A DNA stretch of 64,000 bases from DASQUK01 sp046726215. GTDB lineage: Bacteria; Actinomycetota; Acidimicrobiia; Acidimicrobiales; VFJN01. The stretch is from positions 1 through 64,000 of the forward strand of contig JBKPAA010000019.1 of NCBI GenBank assembly GCA_046726215.1, given 5' to 3'. A program made the position numbers and the translations under genes. The notes under the pieces were generated by a model that was given only the letters and a program-made list of their open reading frames with translations, made no database searches and had not been told where the DNA came from. Position 1 is the stretch's first letter. Every line of letters starts with the position of its first letter. This document shows, piece by piece, positions 47,247 to 55,441 of the stretch.

Positions 47247-47464
47247 TCCGAGGTCAACGGGTCGTGAACGCATCGCAAAGAAATGTCGTGCCGTCGCGCA
47301 CCCTCTGCCACGCCGGGAGCGATAACGTCTGTGAAGACCAGGTTCCCGCCACCTGGTTCCAATGCGACGCTGGGATCCGCCGCCTGGCGTCGCCGCGACG
47401 GCGCCCCTCGAGGGGCGCCGTCGCTGTTCCCCCGTCGCTGTTCCCGGCCCCCTCTAGGCGCTCT
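47247..47464. terminator. nth downstream region with a 30-bp perfect palindrome
   Basis: 47395-47424 is a perfect palindrome (arms GCGACGGCGCCCC around TCGA), followed by TGTTCC, a likely strong terminator for nth. GTCGCTGTTCCC occurs twice in a row after it (from 47419 and 47434). A smaller inverted repeat CCAGGT/ACCTGG lies at 47338-47356. No gene is seen in these 218 bases. Confidence 0.6.
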
Positions 47465-47656
47465 TCAGCGCATCGACCGCATGACCCGCTCGAGCTGCCG
47501 GGCGGCGGTCAGGAGCGACCGCTCGACCTCGTACAGCCCGTCGGCCACGTCGGGCCGCGTGGATCCGCGGTAGCGATCGCCGACGGCGGTGATGCGGGTC
47601 GCCAGGTCTTCCAGGGTGGTCGCCAGGGCCGAGAGCTCGGCGCGATCGGTGTCCAT
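47465..47656 (-). CDS. Small conserved-looking helical protein
   Basis: 63 residues, predicted all-helical and amphipathic (LSALATTLEDLATRITAVGDRY, then LYEVERSLLTAARQLERVM). No known family recognised. Support for reality: proper codon use and an ATG six bases after TAGAAC (47668-47663), the same leaderless arrangement as neighbouring genes. It is divergent from hisD. Confidence 0.6.
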   Translation of the reverse strand: MDTDRAELSALATTLEDLATRITAVGDRYRGSTRPDVADGLYEVERSLLTAARQLERVMRSMR

Positions 47657-47662
47657 GCTCCG

Positions 47663-47668
47663 GTTCTA
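47663..47668 (-). promoter_or_regulatory. Candidate -10 box of the 63-residue gene
   Basis: TAGAAC on the minus strand, six bases before the ATG at 47656. Confidence 0.35.
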
Positions 47669-47704
47669 CCCGGAACCCGATGGGGTCGCTCCAGGGACCG
47701 CCGC

Positions 47705-47710
47705 TACCGT
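47705..47710 (+). promoter_or_regulatory. Candidate -10 box of hisDCB
   Basis: TACCGT six bases before the hisD GTG at 47717. No histidine leader peptide or attenuator is visible. Confidence 0.45.
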
Positions 47711-47716
47711 TGCTCC

Positions 47717-49024
47717 GTGCTCCGCCGTCTCGACCTGCGTGGATCCGGGATCGCCGACCTGCGCGCCCGGCTGCCGCGCCCGGCCGTCCACGCCGAGCCT
47801 CCGATCGACGAGGTGCGGGCGGTGCTCGCGGAGGTGCGGGACGGAGGCGACGATGCGCTGCGCTCGCTGATCCTGCGGTTCGATGGGGTGCGCGTCGACG
47901 ATCTCCGGGTGCCGGCCGCCGACGTCGCGGGGGCGCTCGAACGGGTCCGCCCCGGCCTGAGGGCCGCGCTCGAGGCCGCCCACGCCAATGTCAGCGCCTA
48001 TCACGCCGCCCAGCGACGCCCCGAGCTGGTCCACCGCAACGGCGCCATCGAGATCAGGGAACTGGTGCGACCTGTCGACCGCGCCGGCTGCTACGTGCCC
48101 AGCGCCGCTGCACCCCTGGTCTCCACCGTTCTCATGACGGTGGTGCCCGCCAGGGTGGCGGGCGTGCCAGAGATCGTGCTGGTCACCGCCCCCGGGCCCG
48201 ACGGCAGGGTGGACGACGGCATCCTGGCTGCGGCTGCGCTCGCCGGCGCCCACGAGGTGTTCCGGGTGGGCGGGCCGGCGGCCATCGCCGCGCTCGCCTA
48301 CGGCACCGAGTCGATCCGCCCGGTCGACGTCGTCGTCGGTCCCGGCAGCGCGCGCGTCGCCCAGGCCAAGCGCGAGGTCGCCGGCCGCGGGCTGGTGGGC
48401 GTCCCCTCGGCGTTCGCCGGGCCGTCCGAGGTGGTGGTGGTGGCCGATGCCTCCACCCCTCCGGAGCACGCGGCCATCGACGTGCTGGTCCAGGCAGAGC
48501 ACGGCCCCGACGGGCTGGCCTGGCTCATCTGCTGGGATACAGCGCTGGCCGATGCCGTATGCGCGGCGGTCGACCGGCTCGTGCCCCGCTCACCCCGGCG
48601 CCGCCACCTCGAGGCCACCCTGGCCGAGGGCGGCTACGCGGTGGTCACCGACGGGCCCGAGCAGGCGCTGGCCGTCGCCAATGCCATCGCCCCCGAGCAC
48701 CTCGAGCTGCTGGTGGACGACGCGGAGGCGCTGCTGCCCCTGGTGCGGCACGCGGGTGCCGTCTTCTGCGGTCCCTCGGCCCCGGCATCGATCGGCGATT
48801 ACGTGGCCGGGGCCAACCACGTGTTGCCCACGTTCGGGTCGGCGCGATTCGCAGGCGCGCTGCGGGTCGACGACTTCTGCAAGCACGTGCACGCCGTGGT
48901 AGTGCCGCCCGAGGGGCTGGCGCAGGTGGCCGCCCACGTCGAGGCCCTCGCCGACTACGAGGGGCTGCCGGCCCATGCCGAATCGGTGCGGCTGAGGGCC
49001 AAAGCGCAGGGGCTGCCGGCATGA
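47717..49024 (+). CDS. hisD: Histidinol dehydrogenase
   Basis: Zinc- and NAD-dependent enzyme for the last two steps of histidine synthesis, 435 residues. CYVPSAAAPLVSTVLMTVVPA, VVVGPGSARVAQAKREV, AFAGPSEVVVVAD, VQAEHGPDG (usual AEHDP, so Gly replaces Asp) and APEHLELLVDDAE with zinc ligands. First gene of hisDCB, coupled to hisC by an ATGA overlap. Confidence 0.94.
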   Translation: MLRRLDLRGSGIADLRARLPRPAVHAEPPIDEVRAVLAEVRDGGDDALRSLILRFDGVRVDDLRVPAADVAGALERVRPGLRAALEAAHANVSAYHAAQRRPELVHRNGAIEIRELVRPVDRAGCYVPSAAAPLVSTVLMTVVPARVAGVPEIVLVTAPGPDGRVDDGILAAAALAGAHEVFRVGGPAAIAALAYGTESIRPVDVVVGPGSARVAQAKREVAGRGLVGVPSAFAGPSEVVVVADASTPPEHAAIDVLVQAEHGPDGLAWLICWDTALADAVCAAVDRLVPRSPRRRHLEATLAEGGYAVVTDGPEQALAVANAIAPEHLELLVDDAEALLPLVRHAGAVFCGPSAPASIGDYVAGANHVLPTFGSARFAGALRVDDFCKHVHAVVVPPEGLAQVAAHVEALADYEGLPAHAESVRLRAKAQGLPA

Positions 49025-50079
49025 CGCTCGCTCCCCGCGACGACTTGGCGTTGGTGGTGGGCTACCACTCGCCCCAGGTCGACGTGGCGGTCCGCCTCAA
49101 CACCAACGAGGCGCCGGAGGCCCCGCCGGCGGCGTTCACGCGCCGGCTGGGCGAGGCCCTGGCGACGATCCAGTGGCACCGCTATCCCGACCGGTCGTAT
49201 CGGACGCTGCGGGAGGCGATCGCCAAGCACCACGGGGTGGCGCCGGAGCAGGTGTTCGCCGCCAACGGATCGAACGAGGTATTCCAGACGCTGTTGCTCA
49301 CCTACGGCGGACCGGGTCGGCGCGCTGCCGTGTTCGAGCCCACCTACACGCTGCACAGCCACATCGCCCGCATCACCGGCACCGGCGTCTGCATGGGCGA
49401 ACGATCGCACGACTTCACGCTCGACCTGGACGAGGTGCACCGGGTCCTGGCCGAGCACCAACCGGAGATCACGTTCCTGTGCTCGCCCAACAACCCTACG
49501 GGGACGCCCGCGCCCGAGGAGACGGTGGCGGCGGTGGCGGACATGGCACCCGGCCTGGTGGTCGTCGACGAGGCGTACGGCCAGTTCGCCCCCTGGTCGG
49601 CCCTCGGCATGGTCGATGATCGATGGGGGGTCGTCGTAACCCGCACGTTCTCGAAGACATGGTCGATGGCCGGGGCGCGCCTCGGCTACCTGGTCGGTCC
49701 CGCCTGGCTCGTGGCGGAGCTGGACAAGGTGGTGTTGCCCTACCACCTCGACGTGGTCAAGCAGCTGGCGGGGACGCTGGCGCTGTCGTTCGGGGACGAG
49801 ATGCGGGCCCGGGTGGCCTCGCTGGTCGAGGAGCGGGGGCGCCTCACCGCCGCCCTGGCCGAGCTCCCGGTGGACGTGTGGCCGTCGGCCGCCAACTTCG
49901 TTCTGTTCCGGCCCCGCGAGCGGGACGGTGCTGCGGTGTGGCGGGCGCTCCTGGACCGCTCGGTGCTGATCCGCAACTGCGCCGACTGGCCCCGCCTCGA
50001 CGGATGCCTGCGGGTCACGATCGGGACCCCGGCCGAGGACGATGCCTTCCTCGCCGCCCTGGCGGAGGTCCTGTCATGA
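49021..50079 (+). CDS. hisC: Histidinol-phosphate aminotransferase
   Basis: Fold-type I PLP aminotransferase, 352 residues. VRLNTNEAPEAPP, RYPDRSYRTLREAIAKHH, FLCSPNNPTGTP, VVDEAYGQF and the PLP lysine Lys212 in TRTFSKTWSMAGARLGY. ATG overlaps the hisD stop, stop overlaps the hisB ATG, four bases each. Confidence 0.94.
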   Translation: MTLAPRDDLALVVGYHSPQVDVAVRLNTNEAPEAPPAAFTRRLGEALATIQWHRYPDRSYRTLREAIAKHHGVAPEQVFAANGSNEVFQTLLLTYGGPGRRAAVFEPTYTLHSHIARITGTGVCMGERSHDFTLDLDEVHRVLAEHQPEITFLCSPNNPTGTPAPEETVAAVADMAPGLVVVDEAYGQFAPWSALGMVDDRWGVVVTRTFSKTWSMAGARLGYLVGPAWLVAELDKVVLPYHLDVVKQLAGTLALSFGDEMRARVASLVEERGRLTAALAELPVDVWPSAANFVLFRPRERDGAAVWRALLDRSVLIRNCADWPRLDGCLRVTIGTPAEDDAFLAALAEVLS

Positions 50080-50669
50080 CCCGGTCCGCCCAGCGCCGGC
50101 GCACGACCAAGGAGACATCGGTGTCGGTGGTGATCGACCTCGACGGTGCCCAGGGCAAGGTGCACGCCGCGACCGGCCTGCCGTTCTTCGACCACATGCT
50201 CGACCAACTCGGCCGCCACGGCGGCTTCGACCTCGCCGTCGACGCGCAAGGCGACCTGCACGTCGACGGGCACCACACGGTCGAGGACGTGGCCATCGTG
50301 GTCGGCGAGGCGTTCGGCGAGGCCCTGGGCGACAAGGCGGGGATCCGCCGCTTCGCCAGCGGGCTGTTCCCGCTGGACGAGGCCCTCGTCGAGGTGGCGC
50401 TCGACGTGTCCGGCCGCGCGTTCGTGGCGTACGACGTGCCGTTCGGCGAGGTCCTGCCGCTCGGCGACCCCGCGTTCAACCCCGAGATGGCCGAGCACTT
50501 CTGGCGTTCGTTCGCCCACGCGGCCGGGATCACGCTGCACGTCACCCGCAGGGCCGGCCGCAACACGCACCACGTCGTGGAGGCCACGTTCAAGGGCGTG
50601 GCCCGATGCCTCCGCGATGCCGTGCGCCTCGAGGGCGACGCCGTGCCCTCGACGAAGGGCTCTCTTTAG
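50076..50669 (+). CDS. hisB: Imidazoleglycerol-phosphate dehydratase
   Basis: Manganese-dependent dehydratase, 197 residues, single-function form without the phosphatase domain of enterobacterial HisB. GLPFFDHMLDQLGRHGGFDL, DGHHTVEDVAIVVG and GRNTHHVVEATFKGVARCLR carry the metal-binding histidine clusters. A weak hairpin TGCCGG/CCGGCA at 50687-50704 follows the gene. Confidence 0.94.
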   Translation: MTRSAQRRRTTKETSVSVVIDLDGAQGKVHAATGLPFFDHMLDQLGRHGGFDLAVDAQGDLHVDGHHTVEDVAIVVGEAFGEALGDKAGIRRFASGLFPLDEALVEVALDVSGRAFVAYDVPFGEVLPLGDPAFNPEMAEHFWRSFAHAAGITLHVTRRAGRNTHHVVEATFKGVARCLRDAVRLEGDAVPSTKGSL

Positions 50670-50709
50670 GCAGCTGCGGGGTCATTTGCCGGTGGGCGCC
50701 GGCACCCGG

Positions 50710-51591
50710 TCAGCCGGCGAACGCCAGGCAATACACGCCGGGTAGGTCTTCGGCCAGCTTGCGCCAGGTGTCCCCGGCGTCCTCAGACAGGTAGACCCGG
50801 CCATAGCGCTCGCCCACCGCCACCAGGTTCCCGGCCGCAACGAGACCGAAGGTGTCGATGTTGTGCGGGAACGTCGCCGGCAGGCCGGACTCGCCACCGC
50901 AGGGTGCGAGGGGGCGGTCGGGATCGTCGATGGCCCGCCGGTAGACCGCCGCCTCGTGAGTGGCAGGCCCGGTCGAAGCGCTGACCAGCAGCCAACCCTC
51001 GGAGATGGCCACCGCCCGGCAATAGTGGGCGTGCAGCCCCTCGGTGCTCCAGTGCCAGGTGTCGCCGCCGTCGGAGCTCTGGCCCACGCCGACGGCGGCG
51101 GCCACGGCGACGGTGTCGCCCTCGGCCAGGACCTGGTGGTCGTCGGCCTCGGCGGGCACCACCTCGATCCACTGGTCGGGGTCCCGCCGCCAGACGCCCC
51201 CGACGTGCACGCCGGCGAACACCCCGGCGGCGCCCATGGTCAGGGAGCGCAGATCCGGCGGGGCGCCCCACGGCGTGGTCCAATCCCGGCGGGTCGGGAT
51301 GGCGTCGAAGGCTCGGTCGACCGCCGGACCGTCGGTGCTGCCGATGAGCACGAGCCGAGCCTCGCTGCTTCCCACCAACGCCCGGCCCCCGGCCAGGGCC
51401 AGCAGGCAGCGCGGGACCAGGCCGTCGGGCAGCTCCCGCGCCGCCCCGTCGTCCAGCGACACGACCCGCTCGTCGGCGATCACCCAGTCGCCGGAGATGC
51501 CCGTCACCTCGACCCCGGCCAGGCCCCGCCGCACGACCGTGCCGTCGAGCCCGAGCTCGATCAATCCGTCACCCGTTCCCACCAGGAGCAT
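50710..51591 (-). CDS. Beta-propeller repeat protein (photosystem/sortilin-like fold)
   Basis: 293 residues, no signal peptide. Repeated blades such as LLVGTGDGLIELGLDG, VGQSSDGGDTWHWSTEGLHAH and RVYLSEDAGDTWRKLAEDLPGVYCLAF contain the SxDxGxTW Asp-box of sialidase/sortilin/YCF48 propellers. The role is unknown; it interrupts the his genes in reverse orientation. The ATG at 51591 begins MLLVGTGDG; the frame continues upstream but only over the phosphatase gene. Confidence 0.75.
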   Translation of the reverse strand: MLLVGTGDGLIELGLDGTVVRRGLAGVEVTGISGDWVIADERVVSLDDGAARELPDGLVPRCLLALAGGRALVGSSEARLVLIGSTDGPAVDRAFDAIPTRRDWTTPWGAPPDLRSLTMGAAGVFAGVHVGGVWRRDPDQWIEVVPAEADDHQVLAEGDTVAVAAAVGVGQSSDGGDTWHWSTEGLHAHYCRAVAISEGWLLVSASTGPATHEAAVYRRAIDDPDRPLAPCGGESGLPATFPHNIDTFGLVAAGNLVAVGERYGRVYLSEDAGDTWRKLAEDLPGVYCLAFAG

Positions 51592-51656
51592 GTGACCAGT
51601 GTGGCCGCGCCCACGTGGGCCGCGGTGGCATTGGCCCCGTGGGGCAGGCTGTTCCC

Positions 51657-51683
51657 ATGAGCGGGCGTCCCGGACGGCAATGA
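51657..51683 (+). CDS. Possible leaderless eight-codon ORF before the phosphatase
   Basis: ATG AGC GGG CGT CCC GGA CGG CAA TGA, six bases after CAGGCT (51645-51650). Its TGA overlaps the phosphatase ATG (ATGA), which has no obvious ribosome binding site. Third example of the arrangement seen at 30046 and 46567. Confidence 0.3.
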   Translation: MSGRPGRQ

Positions 51684-52294
51684 GCGAACGTGACCCGAGC
51701 CGCTCGGCCGTCGAGCGCACGGCACCGACGCGACCGGAGTTGTGGCTCTGCCGGCACGGCGAGACCGAGTGGAGCCGTGATGGCCGCCACACCAGCCGCA
51801 CCGACCTGCCGCTCACGTCCGAGGGCCTCGACCAGGCCCGGCGGGTCGCGTCGCGCCTGTCCGGGGTGAAGTTCGATCTGGTGATCACCAGCCCCCTGCG
51901 GCGGGCCGCGGACACCGCGGCGCGGGCCGGGTTCCCCGACGCCATCAGGGATCCGACGGCGGCCGAGTGGGACTACGGCGAATACGAGGGTCGAACCACG
52001 GCGGCAATTCGGGAGGAGATCCCCGGCTGGACGGTGTGGACCCACCCGCCGACGGGCGGTGAGACGGCCGAACAGGTGGGTGCCCGCGCCGACCGGCTCA
52101 TCGCCCGCGTGTTGAACGAGGCCCCGAACCGCGCATTGCTGTTCTCCCACGCGCATTTCCTGCGGGTGCTCGCGGCCCGCTGGATCGAACAGCCCGCGAC
52201 GTCGGGCGTGCACCTGCTGCTCGATACCGGGACCGTATCCGTGCTGGGATGGGAACGCGAGGTCCGCGCGATCAGGCAATGGAACACCGGGTGA
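51680..52294 (+). CDS. Histidine phosphatase family protein
   Basis: 204 residues, phosphoglycerate-mutase-like fold. Catalytic LCRHGETEWS (His26), ITSPLRRAADTA, EWDYGEYEG and FSHAHFLRVLAARW with the second catalytic His. Lies directly before hisH and could supply histidinol-phosphatase activity, since hisB here lacks that domain. This is a context guess; most members of the family have other phosphate substrates. Confidence 0.85.
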   Translation: MSERDPSRSAVERTAPTRPELWLCRHGETEWSRDGRHTSRTDLPLTSEGLDQARRVASRLSGVKFDLVITSPLRRAADTAARAGFPDAIRDPTAAEWDYGEYEGRTTAAIREEIPGWTVWTHPPTGGETAEQVGARADRLIARVLNEAPNRALLFSHAHFLRVLAARWIEQPATSGVHLLLDTGTVSVLGWEREVRAIRQWNTG

Positions 52295-52339
52295 CGCGCT
52301 GGGCGCAGCAATCGTTTCGGAGGCCGGCGCTGCCAACCG

Positions 52340-52345
52340 TAGGAT
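52340..52345 (+). promoter_or_regulatory. Candidate -10 box of hisHA
   Basis: TAGGAT 24 bases before the hisH ATG; a leader with GGTGAG follows, so this one is not leaderless. Confidence 0.35.
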
Positions 52346-52368
52346 CGGACGGCAGTGGGTGAGCCGCG

Positions 52369-52992
52369 ATGACCCTCGTCGCCGTCCTCGACTACGGCAT
52401 CGGCAACCTCCGTTCGGCGCAGAAGGCCCTCCAGCACGTGGGTGCCGACGCGCGGCTCACGGCCGATCCGGGCCTCGTGCGGGAGGCGGCGGGGGTGGTT
52501 CTCCCGGGTGTCGGCAACTTCGGGCGCTGCATGCAGGCGCTGGAGCAGAGCGGCCTCGACGAGCTGGCGGTCGAGTGCGCCGGTTCGGGCCGGCCCTTCC
52601 TGGGCGTGTGCGTCGGGATGCAGATGCTGTACCGGGGCTCCGAGGAGACACCCGCCGTGCCGGGCCTGGGAGTGCTCCCCGGGTTCGTGCGCCTGCTTCC
52701 CGAGGGCGTGAAGCGCCCGCAGATGCAGTGGAACGTCCTCGACCGGCGGCGCGAGGGCGGGTTGCTGTCCGGGGTTCCCGACCCGACCTGGGTCTACTTC
52801 GTGCACTCGTACGCGGCCGACAACCAGGAGCACGCGGTGGCCACCTGCGACTACGGCGGTCCGGTCGTGGCGGCGATCGAGTTCGGGGCGCTGTGGGCCA
52901 CGCAGTTCCACCCCGAGAAGTCGGGGGCAACGGGCATGCGCATCCTCGCCAACTTCGTCGACCGGGCCGCCGAGTCGGCGGCTGCCGCGTGA
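52369..52992 (+). CDS. hisH: Imidazole glycerol phosphate synthase, glutaminase subunit
   Basis: Class I glutamine amidotransferase, 207 residues, feeding ammonia to HisF. LDYGIGNLRSAQKAL at the start, nucleophile Cys81 in GVCVGMQMLYRGSEE, His181 and Glu183 in FHPEKSG. Its partner hisF lies two genes downstream. Confidence 0.94.
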   Translation: MTLVAVLDYGIGNLRSAQKALQHVGADARLTADPGLVREAAGVVLPGVGNFGRCMQALEQSGLDELAVECAGSGRPFLGVCVGMQMLYRGSEETPAVPGLGVLPGFVRLLPEGVKRPQMQWNVLDRRREGGLLSGVPDPTWVYFVHSYAADNQEHAVATCDYGGPVVAAIEFGALWATQFHPEKSGATGMRILANFVDRAAESAAAA

Positions 52993-53015
52993 GCGGGGGA
53001 GCCGGAGCCCACTTG

Positions 53016-53753
53016 ATGGACGTGTACCCGGCCATTGATCTGCGCGACGGGCGGTGTGTGCGGCTGTACCAGGGCGACTACGGGCGCCCGACCGTGTACG
53101 CCGGCGATCCCGTCGCGCAGGCCCGGGCCTTCGCCGCCGAGGGGGCGCCCTGGCTCCACGTCGTCGACCTCGACGCCGCTCGGACCGGCGACCCGCGCAA
53201 CTACGAGCTCGTGGCCGCCGTGGCCGCCGCCGTCGATGTCCCGGTGCAGGTCGGCGGCGGTGTGCGCAACGACGCGGCGGCCGACGCCTTGCTCGGCCGG
53301 GGGGTGCGGCGGGTGGTGGTGGGCACCGCGGCGCTGGAACGGCCGGACTGGGTGCGATCGCTGGCCGGGCGCTACCCGGGACGGGTGGCGGTCGGGCTCG
53401 ACGCCCGAGGCCGCGACGTGGCGGTCCGCGGCTGGGTCGAGGGGTCGGGCCACGACCTCGTCGACGTCGCCCGCCGGTTCGAGGATGCCGGCGTGGCGGC
53501 GTTGGTGGTCACCGAGATCGGCCGGGACGGCACGCTGTCCGGCCCGGCGCTGGACCAGCTCGCAGCTGTGCTGGAGGCAACCGGCGTCGACGTCATCGCG
53601 GCCGGGGGCGTGGGGACCCTGGCCGACCTGCGGACCCTGTCCGTGCTCGAGGTCGACGGCCGCCGGTTGGACGGGGCGATCGTGGGTCGAGCGCTGTACG
53701 AGGGCGCGTTCCGGGTGTCCGACGCCGTCGCCACCGTGGAGCCGCACACGTGA
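53016..53753 (+). CDS. hisA: ProFAR isomerase
   Basis: TIM-barrel isomerase of histidine synthesis, 245 residues. YPAIDLRDGRCVRLYQGDYG with the first catalytic Asp (Asp8), VPVQVGGGVRN, TEIGRDGTLSGP with the second, and IAAGGVGTLADL. Many actinomycetes use a bifunctional PriA here and have no trpF; this window has trpF at 63100, so a histidine-only HisA is likely. ATG at 53016 has GGAG eight bases upstream; GTG 52989 overlapping hisH is an alternative. Confidence 0.92.
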   Translation: MDVYPAIDLRDGRCVRLYQGDYGRPTVYAGDPVAQARAFAAEGAPWLHVVDLDAARTGDPRNYELVAAVAAAVDVPVQVGGGVRNDAAADALLGRGVRRVVVGTAALERPDWVRSLAGRYPGRVAVGLDARGRDVAVRGWVEGSGHDLVDVARRFEDAGVAALVVTEIGRDGTLSGPALDQLAAVLEATGVDVIAAGGVGTLADLRTLSVLEVDGRRLDGAIVGRALYEGAFRVSDAVATVEPHT

Positions 53754-54166
53754 CGGGACCGCAGACCGATGCCACGGGTGAGGCGCCGGTGGCCTGGCAG
53801 AACCCGCTCGACACGCCCGCGGGCGCCGCCACTCGGTTCGCCGTGGAGGTCGCGGCGTGGGTCGTCATCCCGTGGGCAGTGGGACGGGCGGCGGGCTGGA
53901 TGGCGGCGGCCGCAGTCCTGATCGCCATCGTGGCGGCCACGGGCACGTTCAACGCGGCCGGCGACAAGCGGCACGAGGGGGTCACGGTCCCCGGCCCCGC
54001 TCGCCTGGTGTTGGAGGCGGCGCTGGGGATCGGGGCGGTGGTGGCCTGCGGGTATCTGTGGGGGCCACTGGCCGCCGCGCCGATGGCGCTGCTCGTCGTC
54101 GCAGCCGCGATCACGGGCCGGCGGCGCAGCGCGTGGCTGCTGCGTGGGGGAGTGGCCGGTGCGTAG
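53750..54166 (+). CDS. YrdB/DUF2568-like small membrane protein
   Basis: 138 residues with four hydrophobic segments (FAVEVAAWVVIPWAVG, WMAAAAVLIAIVAATGTF, LVLEAALGIGAVVACGYLWG, PMALLVVAAAITG). FNAAGDKRHEG between the second and third resembles DUF2568 proteins of unknown role. It sits inside the his operon, overlapping hisA by four bases and hisF by eight, so it is co-expressed with them. Confidence 0.7.
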   Translation: MTGPQTDATGEAPVAWQNPLDTPAGAATRFAVEVAAWVVIPWAVGRAAGWMAAAAVLIAIVAATGTFNAAGDKRHEGVTVPGPARLVLEAALGIGAVVACGYLWGPLAAAPMALLVVAAAITGRRRSAWLLRGGVAGA

Positions 54167-54926
54167 CGTCCGCGTCATCCCCTGCCTGGACGTCGACGCC
54201 GGCCGGGTCGTCAAGGGCGTCAACTTCCTGGGGTTGCGTGACGCCGGGGACCCGGTCGAGCTGGCCGGCCGGTACGACGCCGAGGGCGCCGACGAGCTCG
54301 TGTTCCTCGACATCACGGCTTCGGCCGACGCCCGCGACACCATCGTCGACGTCGCCCGGCGCACGGCCGACGAGGTGTTCATTCCCTTCACCGTGGGGGG
54401 AGGCGTGCGCTCGGTCGACGACGCCCGCCGCCTGTTGATGGCCGGCGCCGAGAAGGTGTCGATCAACACCGCCGCCGTCGAGCGCCCCGATCTGGTGACC
54501 GAGCTGGCCGGCGAGTTCGGCGCCCAGTGCGTCGTCGTCGCCATCGACGCCCGCCGAACCGTCGGCGGGGGGACCGGGTTCGGGGTCACCACCCACGGGG
54601 GACGGGCGTCGACCGCGCTCGACGCTGTGGTTTGGGCGCAGGAGGTCGAGTCGCGCGGCGCCGGGGAGATCCTGCTGACGTCGATGGACCGCGACGGCAC
54701 CGGAGAGGGGTTCGACCTCGAGCTGACGCGGGCGGTGTCCGACGCCGTGGGCGTGCCGGTGATCGCCAGCGGTGGGGTGGGCACGCTGGCGCATCTGGCC
54801 GAGGGGATCATCGAGGGCGGCGCCGACGCGGTGTTGGCGGCGTCGATCTTCCACTTCGGCGAGCACACGATCGCCGAGGCGAAGGACGAGCTCGCCCGCG
54901 CCGGCCTGATCGTCAGGCCCGTCTAG
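54159..54926 (+). CDS. hisF: Imidazole glycerol phosphate synthase, cyclase subunit
   Basis: TIM-barrel cyclase, 255 residues. VIPCLDVDAGRVVKGVNF with catalytic Asp, LVFLDITASADARDT, FTVGGGVRSVDDARRLL, LLTSMDRDGTGEGFD with the second Asp, and VIASGGVGTLAHL. The GTG at 54159 has GGGGGAG about six bases upstream. It closes the hisHA-yrdB-hisF run. Confidence 0.95.
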   Translation: MRSVRVIPCLDVDAGRVVKGVNFLGLRDAGDPVELAGRYDAEGADELVFLDITASADARDTIVDVARRTADEVFIPFTVGGGVRSVDDARRLLMAGAEKVSINTAAVERPDLVTELAGEFGAQCVVVAIDARRTVGGGTGFGVTTHGGRASTALDAVVWAQEVESRGAGEILLTSMDRDGTGEGFDLELTRAVSDAVGVPVIASGGVGTLAHLAEGIIEGGADAVLAASIFHFGEHTIAEAKDELARAGLIVRPV

Positions 54927-55010
54927 CGCCCGGGCCTCCGGGGCGTGCCCGAGCCGGGGTGCGGGCGGGGTTCCGGTCGGAGGGAGTCGTCGGTCGCCGC
55001 CGGCTGCCGC

Positions 55011-55016
55011 TAGCGT
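55011..55016 (+). promoter_or_regulatory. Candidate -10 box of the GroES gene
   Basis: TAGCGT seven bases before the GTG at 55024. Confidence 0.45.
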
Positions 55017-55023
55017 CGTTCGT

Positions 55024-55383
55024 GTGCCGGACCCCGCCACGGTGACCGCCGACGACGGCACCGCCACCGAGAAGCTGCCGATCAAGATGCTCAACGATCG
55101 GGTGCTCGTGCGGATGGCCGGTCCCGAGGGTGAGCGACGGTCGTCGGGCGGGATCCTCATCCCGGCCACCGCCCAGACGTCGAAGCGGTTGGCGTGGGCC
55201 GAGGTCGTAGCCGCGGGACCCAACGTGCGGGCGATGCAGGCCGGCGACCACGTCCTGTTCGCGCCCGAGGACCGCTACGAGGTCGAGGTCCGAGGCGACG
55301 ACTACGTGATCCTGCGCGAGCGTGACGTCCACGCCGTGGCTTCGACCCGGCTGGGCGAGGCATCGACGGGCCTGTACCTGTAG
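55024..55383 (+). CDS. GroES-like co-chaperonin
   Basis: 119 residues, GroES/Cpn10 fold with about 18 extra N-terminal residues. KMLNDRVLVRM opens the barrel, SSGGILIPATAQTSKRLAWAEVVAAGPN spans the mobile loop, and GDHVLFAPEDRYEVEV with DYVILRERDVHAV closes it. The IVL-type GroEL-contact triplet is replaced by ILI. No groEL is adjacent, so this may be a second, specialised copy rather than the main groS. Confidence 0.85.
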   Translation: MPDPATVTADDGTATEKLPIKMLNDRVLVRMAGPEGERRSSGGILIPATAQTSKRLAWAEVVAAGPNVRAMQAGDHVLFAPEDRYEVEVRGDDYVILRERDVHAVASTRLGEASTGLYL

Positions 55384-55441
55384 CCGCCCCGGAGGCCTCG
55401 GAGCCGCCACGGCTGCACGGCCGTCCGGGGACTGCTACCGA

